The notes beneath the pieces are model-generated. The model saw only the letters and a list, made by a program, of their open reading frames with translations, did not search any database and was not told where the DNA came from. Below, piece by piece: positions 34,642-43,476 of a stretch of DNA of 64,000 nt. The position numbers and the translations under genes are program-made. The DNA comes from Bacteroidota bacterium. GTDB taxonomy: Bacteria; Bacteroidota; Bacteroidia; Bacteroidales; Porphyromonadaceae. Numbering within the stretch: position 1 is the stretch's first letter; each line of letters starts with the position of its first letter. Location: positions 248,001 to 312,000 of the forward strand of contig JAEWDZ010000004.1 of the NCBI GenBank assembly GCA_023389855.1, in the 5' to 3' direction.

Positions 34642-37437
34642 ATGAAAAAATTACACTTATTTCTCTTGTATACTCTACTACTGTTATCTACGACAGCTAC
34701 ACTAGAGGCACAAGCTAATGACCCCGTCATCACAATGCGGATAGAAAAACAAAACGGATACATACGTTTGGGTATCATTAGCTCTTCCACGTTTAACATA
34801 GATTGGGGAGACGGGATACTCAAAAAATATAAAGCTGGCAACTATACGACTGATGAAAATCCTGTGTACAGTGAATATAAAGGCGAAAAGATAAAAATAT
34901 TTGGCAACTCCATTATTTTCTTCTCAGCTCAAGATATCAATATAACAGATCTTGAGTTATCTCCAGCACTGATATATCTTAATACGCTTTACATAAGTGG
35001 TAATAAAAACTTAGAATCCATCACCTTTCCCACTTTACCTACTCTATATGAACTATCTATAAATAAGAATGCTATCAGCAAAATAGATCTAAATACGCTC
35101 AGGAATCTCAAGATCTGCAACCTATCAGACAATCATCTTACATCTATAGATCTCACATCCAATAAAGAGTTGAAGACTGTAGATCTCTCTCGCAACAAAT
35201 TAACTCAACTGAATGCAGATAACAATAATAAGATAGAAAATCTATTTCTAGGGGATAATGATTTGTCCTCAATCGATCTTGGCAATTATCAATGGATCAA
35301 GAATCTCGATTGTAGCAACAATAAATTAACAGGTACATTCACTACAGGATTACAGAATAATCTAGAAATATTGGATATTCGGAATAATTCGCTCTCTGCC
35401 GTCGATATCCAAGGAGCGAAGAACCTACAAACGCTCCAAATAGACCATAACCAAATCTCATCGTTAGATCTGAGTTCATCAAAAAATTTGATAGCACTCT
35501 CTGCGGGAAACAATACACTAGATCATATTACAACGACGGGAATCTCCACACTCACAAGTATTAATCTGGAGCACAACCAGTTAAAGAACTGGGAATATGA
35601 ATTCGATAACCTAAAGTTTTTATATCTCAATCACAATAAGCTTGAAACAATCAATGTTAGTCATAATAAAAAGCTTAAACGATTGGAAGCAAGTAGCAAT
35701 CAGATTACCCACATAAAGATGCCTGAAGGCTCTGATTTAGAGTCCCTTTTCGTAGACAATAATAAACTACAGAGCAGTAACCTTAGACATATATACGAGA
35801 ATCTTCCCGATGTAAGCCATTTAAAGGTAGATCCATGGGAAAAAGAGTGGAAACAGTTATTGAAAGTTGGAGGCAACCCTGATGCTGATAACACTGGTAT
35901 TTCCGAAGCAATAGAAAAAGGATGGAAAGTCGATATAGCTATACCCGATGCATCTCTCCTTTCATTCACGACAAGTACCTCTAAAGAAAAGCCAATTACC
36001 CTCGCAATTGCTGCAGAAGAAGATAAAATAATCATTTCCTACGGCAATAGAAGTGACGAAATAACAGTATCAACAGATCCAAAGCATCCTACCCCTCTGA
36101 CCATATATACAACTGAAGATAAACAGAAGTTTATAATCAAGGGGACGCTTTTAAGTTTATCATGTAGAGATAATGATTTGACCCACCTTAATGTACAGAG
36201 GCAAAAAAAGTTGGAAATATTAGATTGCTCCAACAATCGCTTAAAAAGTATCGATGTTTCGGAAAATAAGAATCTTAAGAGGTTATATGCCGATAACAAC
36301 GAATTATTATCTCTAAATATGGGCAATGTAAATTCGCTTGAAGAATTATTTTGCAGTCATAATAAGATAGGTAGTATCGATTTGACACACTGCCAGAATA
36401 TCAAAAGAATTTCATTGCACCATAATGCGTTGAACGTAATCAATATTCAAAATGCACGTCAACTTCTTTCGTTGGATATTACAAAAAATAGAATTCAAGA
36501 AATAGATTTAGGGAACAATTCATTTTTGAAATGGTTCTCTTGCGTGGACAATCGAATAGAAACATTAGGACTAGAGCACAACACCGCTATTGAGGAACTT
36601 TACTGTGGAGATAATAAAATCAAAAGGCTTGATCTGCAGCATCTATCCAAACTAAAGATCCTCAACTGTAAACTAAATGCTATCGACGCCTTAGACCTTC
36701 ACAACAATAAAAACTTGGAAGAACTCTACTGCTTTGACAATCATATACAAACCCTGATTTTAGAGGGACTATCAAAACTTGAAATTGTAAGCATTGGATC
36801 TAATGATTTAAAATCTCTGGATCTATCGGGACTTCCAAAATTAGAAACAGTCTCAGCCTCATTCAATAATCTCGAAAGATGTGAAATTAAAGATCTACCT
36901 CTTCTTGATAGGATGCTAGTAGACCATAATAAGCTCACCTCCATTACAATAGAAAACTGTCCACAGCTACAATTGCTTGCCGTACACAACAATAATATTA
37001 TAGGTAAGGCAACAAGTTCTTTGATCCAAACACTGCCACAGAAAAATGAAAAAGCTTTTCTGATCTTCTGGAACAAAGAGGAGTATCCCTCCGATGAAGA
37101 AAGTAACAAATTCAATGCTAGCGATATCGAGAAAGCCAAAGAAAAAAATTGGATAATGTATGATGGCGAATCTCCATTAACTTCAGAATCTGGAATCCTG
37201 CAAGATAAGCTCTGCAATATAAATATATTCATTACTCCTAATCAGATAACAATAAATAATTTAATGCCAGATAGTTACTTGGAAATATACAGTATAAATG
37301 GTGATTTACTCTATAGGAATAAGACTGACCATAACGGCTCTATTAGCACATCCCCAAAGATATTGACAAAAGGAACGTATATATTATATGGGCTTACGGA
37401 AACAAGAGAGTGTTTTATAAAAAAAATAATATTATAA
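34642..37437 (+). CDS. Secreted leucine-rich-repeat protein with T9SS type A sorting domain
   Basis: The 931-residue product has a signal peptide (to about 24, TLEAQA), a beta cap with FNIDWGDGILKKY near residue 54, a first LRR array (about 100-385; repeats of about 21 residues such as LKTVDLSRNKLTQLN), a closing segment ending NTGISEAIEKGWKVD, a second cap (about 445-500), a second LRR array (about 505-790; LDCSNNRLKSIDVSENKNLK, LYCGDNKIKRLDL), a second closing segment (SDIEKAKEKNWIMYD) and a T9SS type A tail (about 855-931, LEIYSINGDLLYRN to ECFIKKIIL). The design resembles the internalin-J-like LRR proteins of P. gingivalis. It should be exported by the type IX system and attached to the cell surface. 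The ligand is unknown. Confidence 0.88.
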   Translation: MKKLHLFLLYTLLLLSTTATLEAQANDPVITMRIEKQNGYIRLGIISSSTFNIDWGDGILKKYKAGNYTTDENPVYSEYKGEKIKIFGNSIIFFSAQDINITDLELSPALIYLNTLYISGNKNLESITFPTLPTLYELSINKNAISKIDLNTLRNLKICNLSDNHLTSIDLTSNKELKTVDLSRNKLTQLNADNNNKIENLFLGDNDLSSIDLGNYQWIKNLDCSNNKLTGTFTTGLQNNLEILDIRNNSLSAVDIQGAKNLQTLQIDHNQISSLDLSSSKNLIALSAGNNTLDHITTTGISTLTSINLEHNQLKNWEYEFDNLKFLYLNHNKLETINVSHNKKLKRLEASSNQITHIKMPEGSDLESLFVDNNKLQSSNLRHIYENLPDVSHLKVDPWEKEWKQLLKVGGNPDADNTGISEAIEKGWKVDIAIPDASLLSFTTSTSKEKPITLAIAAEEDKIIISYGNRSDEITVSTDPKHPTPLTIYTTEDKQKFIIKGTLLSLSCRDNDLTHLNVQRQKKLEILDCSNNRLKSIDVSENKNLKRLYADNNELLSLNMGNVNSLEELFCSHNKIGSIDLTHCQNIKRISLHHNALNVINIQNARQLLSLDITKNRIQEIDLGNNSFLKWFSCVDNRIETLGLEHNTAIEELYCGDNKIKRLDLQHLSKLKILNCKLNAIDALDLHNNKNLEELYCFDNHIQTLILEGLSKLEIVSIGSNDLKSLDLSGLPKLETVSASFNNLERCEIKDLPLLDRMLVDHNKLTSITIENCPQLQLLAVHNNNIIGKATSSLIQTLPQKNEKAFLIFWNKEEYPSDEESNKFNASDIEKAKEKNWIMYDGESPLTSESGILQDKLCNINIFITPNQITINNLMPDSYLEIYSINGDLLYRNKTDHNGSISTSPKILTKGTYILYGLTETRECFIKKIIL

Positions 37438-37460
37438 ATACAATCTGCAGAAAAAGACAT

Positions 37461-37497
37461 AAAGAGAGTAAGTATTCGAAATAAACTTACTCTCTTT
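37461..37497. terminator. Bidirectional terminator between LRR and GNAT genes
   Basis: A perfect 13-bp inverted repeat (AAAGAGAGTAAGT at 37461-37473, complement at 37485-37497, 11-base loop) sits between two convergent genes and has a short T-run on each strand. Confidence 0.8.
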
Positions 37498-37552
37498 TAA
37501 TTCTCAAATCACATTTTACATACAATCTACTAAACAAAAAACTAGTACAATT

Positions 37553-38587
37553 TCATTTTTCTACGACAGGATCTAAAAGTAGATCAAAATAAAAAGGATA
37601 ATTGGGAAAGATTAGATCGGCTAATGAATAAGGTGTAAAAATAGGTATGGACAGATTAGTTTCACAGGACATTTTCATAGCATATCGTGACAGTTCCTTT
37701 CTATTCAATTGTCTTTTTAAAACACGACCATTTTCAACTTTATAAAAACCGGAATTTACAAACAGGTCCTTGTCAATTAAAATGAATGTCAACCTCTTCA
37801 AAGGATAAAGAATAGACCATTTTTTCAACACTTTTTCTGCATTAATAATACGTATCATTCCATGCAAATAGGGTTTGCTTATCTCGCGGTCAGGCAAAGA
37901 TGGAAGTAAGCCAGCAGGTGGTAGAAAAGAGAGAAACTTTTCCCTTATAGTAAGAGAAGGATCCGCAACAAGAAGAAAAAAAGTATCCGACACTATAGCC
38001 TTACCCTTTCCCAAGATGGCGGATTGAATCGCCGTCATCCAATGACGATAAGTGTGCGTAGGATATATGTAAGGAGATAAGAAACTTTTTCTCTTAACAA
38101 GATCTTCCAGATACTGCTCTGTACTATAAGATGCATCAGCTTGCTTGGATTGAAATGATATCGTTCTAGCCTTTGAAGCAGGATAGTAATCCGCAACAGA
38201 GGTATAAAATTGATATAATTCTCTTGTGGCTGGAACTAAAAATGCAAGATCCTTTTGATGAAGGTACATTCGATAATGTGCCGTCTTAAGAAGTTTTCTC
38301 ATCCATCCCTTTTTACGGTAAAAGCTAGAGGTAGCTGCCCCGGAAATATAGGAAAGTTGTAGATTTTGAGACCTCCATGCAAAGGAAAAAGAGGGAAAAC
38401 CAATATGAGCAAAGGCTCTCTCACGTTGATAGTCAATAAACAAGAGTGTTTCTTCACTTCTGAATACCGCTTCTAGGTATAGTTTTATAAAAAACTCTTC
38501 ATCACCGAAAACCTCTTGCCATATTGTACGTGTGAGTCGTTTTTTCAACGAGGCTTGATATGGATTATCGAGCAAATATAAAGGCAC
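37553..38587 (-). CDS. GNAT-fold acetyltransferase-like protein
   Basis: The 344-residue protein has an N-terminal GNAT-like half: WQEVFGDEEFFIKLYLEAVF (about 23-42), then LQLSYISGAATSSFYRKKGWMRKLL (about 75-100), where the Arg-Lys-Lys-Gly-Trp segment fits the acetyl-CoA pyrophosphate loop. The second half (about 180-340) has a C-terminal pattern similar to Eis-type GNAT proteins, for example ending SLADLIFPNYPFYFD. No substrate can be assigned. It lies 17 bases downstream of the DUF2156 gene and seems to be the distal gene of a unit with sufE and the glutaminyl cyclase. Confidence 0.72.
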   Translation of the reverse strand: MPLYLLDNPYQASLKKRLTRTIWQEVFGDEEFFIKLYLEAVFRSEETLLFIDYQRERAFAHIGFPSFSFAWRSQNLQLSYISGAATSSFYRKKGWMRKLLKTAHYRMYLHQKDLAFLVPATRELYQFYTSVADYYPASKARTISFQSKQADASYSTEQYLEDLVKRKSFLSPYIYPTHTYRHWMTAIQSAILGKGKAIVSDTFFLLVADPSLTIREKFLSFLPPAGLLPSLPDREISKPYLHGMIRIINAEKVLKKWSILYPLKRLTFILIDKDLFVNSGFYKVENGRVLKRQLNRKELSRYAMKMSCETNLSIPIFTPYSLADLIFPNYPFYFDLLLDPVVEK

Positions 38588-38604
38588 AATAGTAGCGATA
38601 AATC

Positions 38605-39513
38605 TTATGAGATCGGGTAAAAAATCGCTCTTCCTTTTTCCAGTAATAGATCCGGCTGATAGCTTTCTTTTGCCTTTCGAAGACCAGGAATACCAAGGTC
38701 CTCTTCCCTATTTATCATTTCCACTGTTTTCGGAAGAGTTTGTACAAAGGAATGATTAATCTTCGCATACAGCCCCTTATACCCTGGCAATGCCTTTTCT
38801 ATATGAACGTCTACCGTTGTTGGATTAATCTGGGAGGCAATTGTAAGGGCAACAATGTGACCATCTACGCGAATAACTCCACCTAATAAATCCAACTGAC
38901 CAAATGCAGCAAAAACGCGCTCTACCATACGTTGTTCTGCAATCATCGAGGCGTCTATATTCTCTTGGCAGGCATACCACTGTTCTAAGAAATCCTTGTA
39001 TTCAAGAACGTCAGAATATGTCAACGGTGCGTATAAGTGATTGGGATATAAGCGATCAAATTGATTAATATGATTTCTCTTAGGTTGAAGTTTCTTTCCT
39101 TTCAGAAAAAGGAGTTTATCTCGAGTATATAGATAGTCTGCCAAGAGATCGGACCATACGAAAATAAAATCTCCAGGAAATCGTTGCTCTATAAGGAGTG
39201 CGCAGTCCCTTGTCACACCGTAGAAAACTAATGGCATACTATCCTCTTTAGACAGAGTCATAAGTTCGTCAATTGCCTGTGAACGAGAATAATCACAAGG
39301 ACATTGTGGAAGCATATATACGGGATGATCGTAGGTTTCTCGCTTAAAACGAATCACCAAAATATCAGAGTGTAAAATGGTCCATTCCGTGGAGTAGTAT
39401 TCTGCCCATCCGTATAAATTTAGAAAAGAAAATTCGCAGATTGGCACACTAACTGATGACAAATAAGGTTGTATCGTTGGATAGTCTTCTATAGTAATCG
39501 CTTTAAATTGCAT
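38605..39513 (-). CDS. DUF2156 / LPG-synthase C-terminal domain-like protein
   Basis: The 302-residue soluble protein matches the DUF2156 family, which shares the tandem GNAT fold of the aminoacyl-transferring domain of MprF. Visible segments are FSFLNLYGWAEYYSTEWTIL near the N terminus, GKKLQPKRNHINQFDRLYP (about 140-158, the conserved Lys/Arg-Asn-His block), GGVIRVDGHIVALTIASQ (about 212), and EDLGIPGLRKAKESYQPD (about 270-287). There are no membrane helices, so it is not a full MprF flippase-synthase. Substrates in this soluble branch are undefined. It overlaps no neighbour but is 5 bases from sufE and 17 from the GNAT gene. Confidence 0.8.
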   Translation of the reverse strand: MQFKAITIEDYPTIQPYLSSVSVPICEFSFLNLYGWAEYYSTEWTILHSDILVIRFKRETYDHPVYMLPQCPCDYSRSQAIDELMTLSKEDSMPLVFYGVTRDCALLIEQRFPGDFIFVWSDLLADYLYTRDKLLFLKGKKLQPKRNHINQFDRLYPNHLYAPLTYSDVLEYKDFLEQWYACQENIDASMIAEQRMVERVFAAFGQLDLLGGVIRVDGHIVALTIASQINPTTVDVHIEKALPGYKGLYAKINHSFVQTLPKTVEMINREEDLGIPGLRKAKESYQPDLLLEKGRAIFYPIS

Positions 39514-39518
39514 ACTTT

Positions 39519-39944
39519 CTATTCCTGTAAATGAGCTATGGATTTCAATGCATAACGTTTTATTTGATCAATCATAGCATGTAGTCCATTGCTTCGCGTC
39601 GGAGATAGATGATCATCAAGGCCTATTTTTTTGATAAAGAACAAATCTTCTCTGAGGATGTCTTCAGGCTTTTGTCCATTAAAAATACGGAGCAGCATAG
39701 CTGCAATACCTTTTACAATAAGAGCGTCGCTGTCCGCCTTGAAATAAAGTAAATCTCTCTCTTTCTTTGCAACAATCCATACTCTGCTCTGGCATCCTTC
39801 TATAATATTATCAGGCACTTTTTCTTGTTCGTCAAGGGGATCGAGTTCTTTGGCCATATCAATGATCAATGCATACCGATCCATCCAGTCATCAAAAGGT
39901 TCGAACAAATCAATAATTTCTTGTTGAATTTCACGTATATTCAT
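39519..39944 (-). CDS. sufE: SufE-like cysteine desulfurase sulfur acceptor
   Basis: SufE accepts persulfide sulfur from the cysteine desulfurase SufS and passes it to the Fe-S scaffold. The active-site Cys lies in PDNIIEGCQSRVWI (about residue 51), and the C-terminal IGLDDHLSPTRSNGLHAMI (about 110-128) is the other family signature. The 141-residue length is normal. The suf genes themselves are not in the window. It starts 23 bases after the stop of the glutaminyl cyclase gene. Confidence 0.92.
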   Translation of the reverse strand: MNIREIQQEIIDLFEPFDDWMDRYALIIDMAKELDPLDEQEKVPDNIIEGCQSRVWIVAKKERDLLYFKADSDALIVKGIAAMLLRIFNGQKPEDILREDLFFIKKIGLDDHLSPTRSNGLHAMIDQIKRYALKSIAHLQE

Positions 39945-39967
39945 TTACTTTGGATCTTAAAAGATTA

Positions 39968-40975
39968 TTACTTCTCTTCTTCTGTTATTACTTTCCAAAC
40001 AGTTTCTCCTACAGCACGTAGGACCTCTTTATCTATAATATGAATATTGTCTTTCATTGTATGCCAGTGTGGACCAAAGCCCTTAGTATTCTTTGGACTA
40101 TAATTGACAATATCGATAGTGGGAATCCCCAAATTCTTGATTATAGGAACATGGTCATCAGTAAGGGCTGCACCATCAGCTTGCACAAAATACTGACCAT
40201 ATCCAAGATCTGCTGCCGCCTGCCATACCATGGACAAAATATTTGGAGCAAAGTTCTTTGAATAATACTCCCAGCGAAACTCTGCACCTTGCGCACCAAC
40301 CATGTCCAAGAGAATAGCAAATTCTGCTTTATAATTAGGGATGTGGGGATTTTTGCTCCAATAGGTAGAACCTAGACACCAACTATCCTCTTTGTTTTCA
40401 ACTCCCGAATCTTCAGCATCGACAAAAAGAAGGTCTACGCCCAAAGGGTTGCTAGTTAATTGCATTATACGTGCAATTTCCATCAGAAGCGCTACCCCAC
40501 TTCCTCCGTCATCCGCGCCTGGGATTGGTTGATTTTTCTTAGATGGATTTTCATCCTGATCAGCCACAGGTCTTGTATCCCAATGCGCTAATAATAAAAT
40601 CCGCTTTGAGACATCTGGGTTGTAACTAGCGATTATGTTCGTGATATTAAGGTCCTCACCACTATGTGACTTTACAGAGGCATTTTGCTCTATGACATGT
40701 GCACCGTATTGCTGGAGTTTCGACACTATCCATTTCTTACAATTGTTATGAGCTGCACTGTTAGGTACTCTTGCGCCGAATGAAAGCTGCTTTTCGATAA
40801 AGAAATAAGCAGAATCAGGTGAAAAAGGGGATTGATTATTTCCTTTTTCTTCTGTATTTGAATTTTCTTTTTGCTGCTGTTTCTCTCCCTGTCCCCTCTT
40901 GTTGTCACATGAAAGGATAATAATAGGGATGAAAAAAATCAAAAGACAAACAAGAATAGTTTTTTTACTCTTCAT
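39968..40975 (-). CDS. Animal-type glutaminyl-peptide cyclotransferase (M28 fold), lipoprotein
   Basis: The enzyme would convert N-terminal glutamine to pyroglutamate on exported proteins. The N terminus is a lipoprotein signal (basic start, hydrophobic core, lipobox IILSC with Cys near residue 23), followed by a charged Gln/Glu/Asn linker. The M28 catalytic domain shows LLLAHWDTRPVADQ (about 129-142), PGADDGGSGVALLMEIARI with the first zinc Asp (about 155-170), LFVDAEDSGVEN with the metal Glu, and the last His ligand in FGPHWHTMKDN near residue 308. This matches the glutaminyl cyclase lineage rather than M28 aminopeptidases. P. gingivalis depends on such an enzyme because signal peptidase I often exposes Gln+1. 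Confidence 0.86.
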   Translation of the reverse strand: MKSKKTILVCLLIFFIPIIILSCDNKRGQGEKQQQKENSNTEEKGNNQSPFSPDSAYFFIEKQLSFGARVPNSAAHNNCKKWIVSKLQQYGAHVIEQNASVKSHSGEDLNITNIIASYNPDVSKRILLLAHWDTRPVADQDENPSKKNQPIPGADDGGSGVALLMEIARIMQLTSNPLGVDLLFVDAEDSGVENKEDSWCLGSTYWSKNPHIPNYKAEFAILLDMVGAQGAEFRWEYYSKNFAPNILSMVWQAAADLGYGQYFVQADGAALTDDHVPIIKNLGIPTIDIVNYSPKNTKGFGPHWHTMKDNIHIIDKEVLRAVGETVWKVITEEEK

Positions 40976-41106
40976 AGTAACAAATTATAATGCTAAGCAG
41001 ATTATCCGTCAGTCGATAAAGGTTTTATACTCTTTGAAACGGGTCGCTATGAAATTCCAAGAGAAAGGATATCACAGCGACCCAACACACCAACACATGA
41101 AATAAT

Positions 41107-41126
41107 GAAAAGCCCTTTCACAAGGG
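41107..41126 (-). terminator. Weak hairpin terminator after tpx
   Basis: On the minus strand CCCTT-GTGA-AAGGG is followed by CTTTTC, 22 bases past the tpx stop. A second, longer hairpin (GGGTCGCT / AGCGACCC at 41041-41083) lies further downstream, without a T-run. Confidence 0.45.
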
Positions 41127-41147
41127 AATTTTCTTGTCTAGCATTCT

Positions 41148-41648
41148 TTATCTAAGCGATGCTAGCGCTTTCTCATAATCGGGTTCCTGAGTAATCTCTG
41201 GAACTAACTCTCTGTAAACGACTTTACCATTTTCGTCGATAACAACTACTGCACGAGCCAAAAGTCCTTTCAGAGGACCATCGATCATTAGCAAACCATA
41301 GGCATCTTGGAATGAGTTATCACGAAAAACAGAGAGCATAACAACGTTTTCGATTCCTTCTGCGCCACAAAAACGACCTTGAGCAAAAGGCAAATCCTTG
41401 CTTATGCAAAGGACCTTTGTATTTTCCAAGGAGGCAGCTTCTTGATTAAAGCGTCTTACAGAAGCCGCACAAACGCCAGTGTCTACACTTGGAAATATAT
41501 TCAATATAATACGAGACCCTTTGAAATCATCCAATTTAGCATCTTGTAAATCCAATCCACAAGCACTAAATGAAAGAGCCATATCTCCTTCTTTTGGCAA
41601 ATTTCCATTGGTCGTAACTACTTTATCTCCTTTAAATTTAGTTGTCAT
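41148..41648 (-). CDS. tpx: Thiol peroxidase (Tpx, atypical 2-Cys peroxiredoxin)
   Basis: Tpx reduces hydrogen and alkyl peroxides with electrons from thioredoxin. The peroxidatic Cys is in SVDTGVCAASVRRFNQ (about residue 61) and the resolving Cys in GRFCGAEGIENV (about 95), the Tpx spacing. The start MTTKFKGDKVVTTNG at 41648 gives 166 residues, the family length; the longer frame back to 41708 would span the promoter -7 box (TACCTTTA, minus, 41684-41691) and overlap the thioredoxin gene. The upstream neighbour on the same strand is an exported thioredoxin. Confidence 0.93.
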   Translation of the reverse strand: MTTKFKGDKVVTTNGNLPKEGDMALSFSACGLDLQDAKLDDFKGSRIILNIFPSVDTGVCAASVRRFNQEAASLENTKVLCISKDLPFAQGRFCGAEGIENVVMLSVFRDNSFQDAYGLLMIDGPLKGLLARAVVVIDENGKVVYRELVPEITQEPDYEKALASLR

Positions 41649-41683
41649 AGGCTTCTTATATTTTCTAATTTCATTTTCTACAG

Positions 41684-41691
41684 TAAAGGTA
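41684..41691 (-). promoter_or_regulatory. -7 promoter box for tpx
   Basis: TACCTTTA on the minus strand is one base from TAnnTTTG and lies 36 bases upstream of the preferred tpx start, at the very end of the trx gene. It supports the internal ATG. Confidence 0.4.
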
Positions 41692-42165
41692 CTATTTTTT
41701 TTTTTCATAATCGCTCTTTTGGGGTAAAATCTTTTGTACCATCTTTTCTATATCATCTTCTGGTAAGTTGCCCGTCGATAAGTAAGGGGTTTCGTTCAGA
41801 GGAACAAAAAGCATTGTTGGGACTGAAGATATTCCAAAAGTTTTTGCCAAGTTCTCGTTTTTATCGATGTCGACTTTATATATAACCAAGGCTTTACCGT
41901 ACTTTTCGGCAACTCTTTTTAGTTTAGGTGCTAGGGCCTTACAAGGGCCACACCATGTGGCATGAAAATCGATAATAGCCGGGGTATCTCCCTTGTACAC
42001 AAACTGAGTAGGATTATTTTCATAATCAAAAATATTTGCTTTAAAATAGGCTTCGTCGACTTCTATGATATTTTCATTGGAGTTTTTTTTTGAACTCTGT
42101 GCACAGCACAGTGTGGTTACTGATAAAAGAAGCAACAAAGAGGTAACTACAAATAGATTTTTCAT
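41692..42165 (-). CDS. Exported thioredoxin (likely lipoprotein)
   Basis: The 157-residue protein begins with MKNLFVVTSLLLLLSVTTLCCAQ at 42165, a secretion signal with a probable lipobox (TTLC or TLCC). The thioredoxin fold follows with FHATWCGPCKALAPKLKRVA near residue 80 and the cis-proline loop SVPTMLFV near 122. WCGPC is the reducing thioredoxin active site. An extracytoplasmic location suggests reduction of envelope disulfides or peroxidases. The upstream extension of nine residues found by reading back to 42192 is ignored because it precedes the signal peptide. Confidence 0.88.
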   Translation of the reverse strand: MKNLFVVTSLLLLLSVTTLCCAQSSKKNSNENIIEVDEAYFKANIFDYENNPTQFVYKGDTPAIIDFHATWCGPCKALAPKLKRVAEKYGKALVIYKVDIDKNENLAKTFGISSVPTMLFVPLNETPYLSTGNLPEDDIEKMVQKILPQKSDYEKKK

Positions 42166-42480
42166 ATCAAAAACAAATTTAGGTGAATGCATCTATGAAA
42201 TCATTTCTCATTTTTATTCGCAAAGAATTGAGAGTAGTAATAGGACTCAATCTGTTCCTATATTTCCTACAACTTCCACAAAGATAACATTTTTCTCTGT
42301 ATTCTTGCTCATAGGAGAAAAAAACATGCTAATAATTATCTATCCAATTTTGTAGGAATTCATAATGAAAGCAAACTTACAGGTATTATTCCAAAAGAAT
42401 ATATTAACTTCGCGGAAGTAGTATCTACAATAAAAGCATCTAATAATTCGTCTGTAAATCGACCTAATATTTTGTATTAT

Positions 42481-43470
42481 ATGGGCTTATTTAGAAAGAA
42501 GAAGCAAGTTAGCATCGATGCGACTTTAGTTGTAAATAGCAAAAACGAAGAAGATATTTGCGAGACGTCTCTAACAAAGAGAGAACGAAGGGAAGCATCC
42601 GCTTTAAAATTTGATGGACTAAAAGCAATTCAGTTAGGCAATTATCGTTTCGCCGAACTAGCATTAGAAAATGCTATGCGTATTAATCCTGATTTTGAAA
42701 CCCGCTATTATTATACAGAGGTGCTTCATCGCGGAGGCAAAAACAATGAAGCCCTTGAGCATAGTAATGTTCTGTTGGAAGAAATACCTGAGCATATACT
42801 AGCATTGCACTTAAGAGCAAAAATCTTAATGCATATGGAGGAATATGATCAGGCTATTAGGGATATTAACAAGGCCTTAGATCTTACTGAGGATAACGAT
42901 TCATTAGATAGGTTGTACCAATTAAAAGGAGAGTGTGCATTCGCTCTCGGACAATACGAATTAACTCTCGAAGCAACAGAAAAAGCCCTCTCTCTTAATC
43001 CCCATATTGCCCGTGTTGTCCTCACACGAATACGAGCATTCATCCACTTAAAAGAGTATGATAATGCTTTACATTTAATCAAAAAATACAAAAGTATTTT
43101 CCCCGAAGAAGAGCGTCTGACTCTATACGAAGGACGGATATTTGAGGTGCTTAACCTTGAGGATAAAGCGGCTGTATCCTACATTAAAACACTAGAATTA
43201 GATCCCTTTAATGAAGAAGCTTTACTGTTCCTAGTAGGAATAAAACATAGAACTAAAGGGGCGCAAGAAGCAATAACGATAATAAACGAATACATCGAAG
43301 AAAGCAATCCCTCGCAATCCGTGTTACAGCTGTACATTGATCTTCTGCGTGAAATAGGCGATCTAAAAAAAGCCGATTATTGGGAAAAAGAACTCGCTCG
43401 TATAGAGTCTAAGACGGATCAACAAGAAACAATAAATCTTGACAATCATCTTTCAAAAGGTCTTTTTTAA
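42481..43470 (+). CDS. Tetratricopeptide repeat protein
   Basis: The 329-residue protein has a short basic N terminus (MGLFRKKKQ), then at least five TPR-like helical hairpins between about residues 45 and 300, for example NYRFAELALENAMRINPDF, EYDQAIRDINKALDLTE, GQYELTLEATEKALSLNP and DKAAVSYIKTLELDPFN. There is no signal peptide. The ATG at 42481 is preferred to an in-frame TTG three codons upstream. TPR proteins are scaffolds, so no specific function is claimed. It is followed after 6 bases by the RNase H gene. Confidence 0.85.
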   Translation: MGLFRKKKQVSIDATLVVNSKNEEDICETSLTKRERREASALKFDGLKAIQLGNYRFAELALENAMRINPDFETRYYYTEVLHRGGKNNEALEHSNVLLEEIPEHILALHLRAKILMHMEEYDQAIRDINKALDLTEDNDSLDRLYQLKGECAFALGQYELTLEATEKALSLNPHIARVVLTRIRAFIHLKEYDNALHLIKKYKSIFPEEERLTLYEGRIFEVLNLEDKAAVSYIKTLELDPFNEEALLFLVGIKHRTKGAQEAITIINEYIEESNPSQSVLQLYIDLLREIGDLKKADYWEKELARIESKTDQQETINLDNHLSKGLF

Positions 43471-43476
43471 AAGGTG

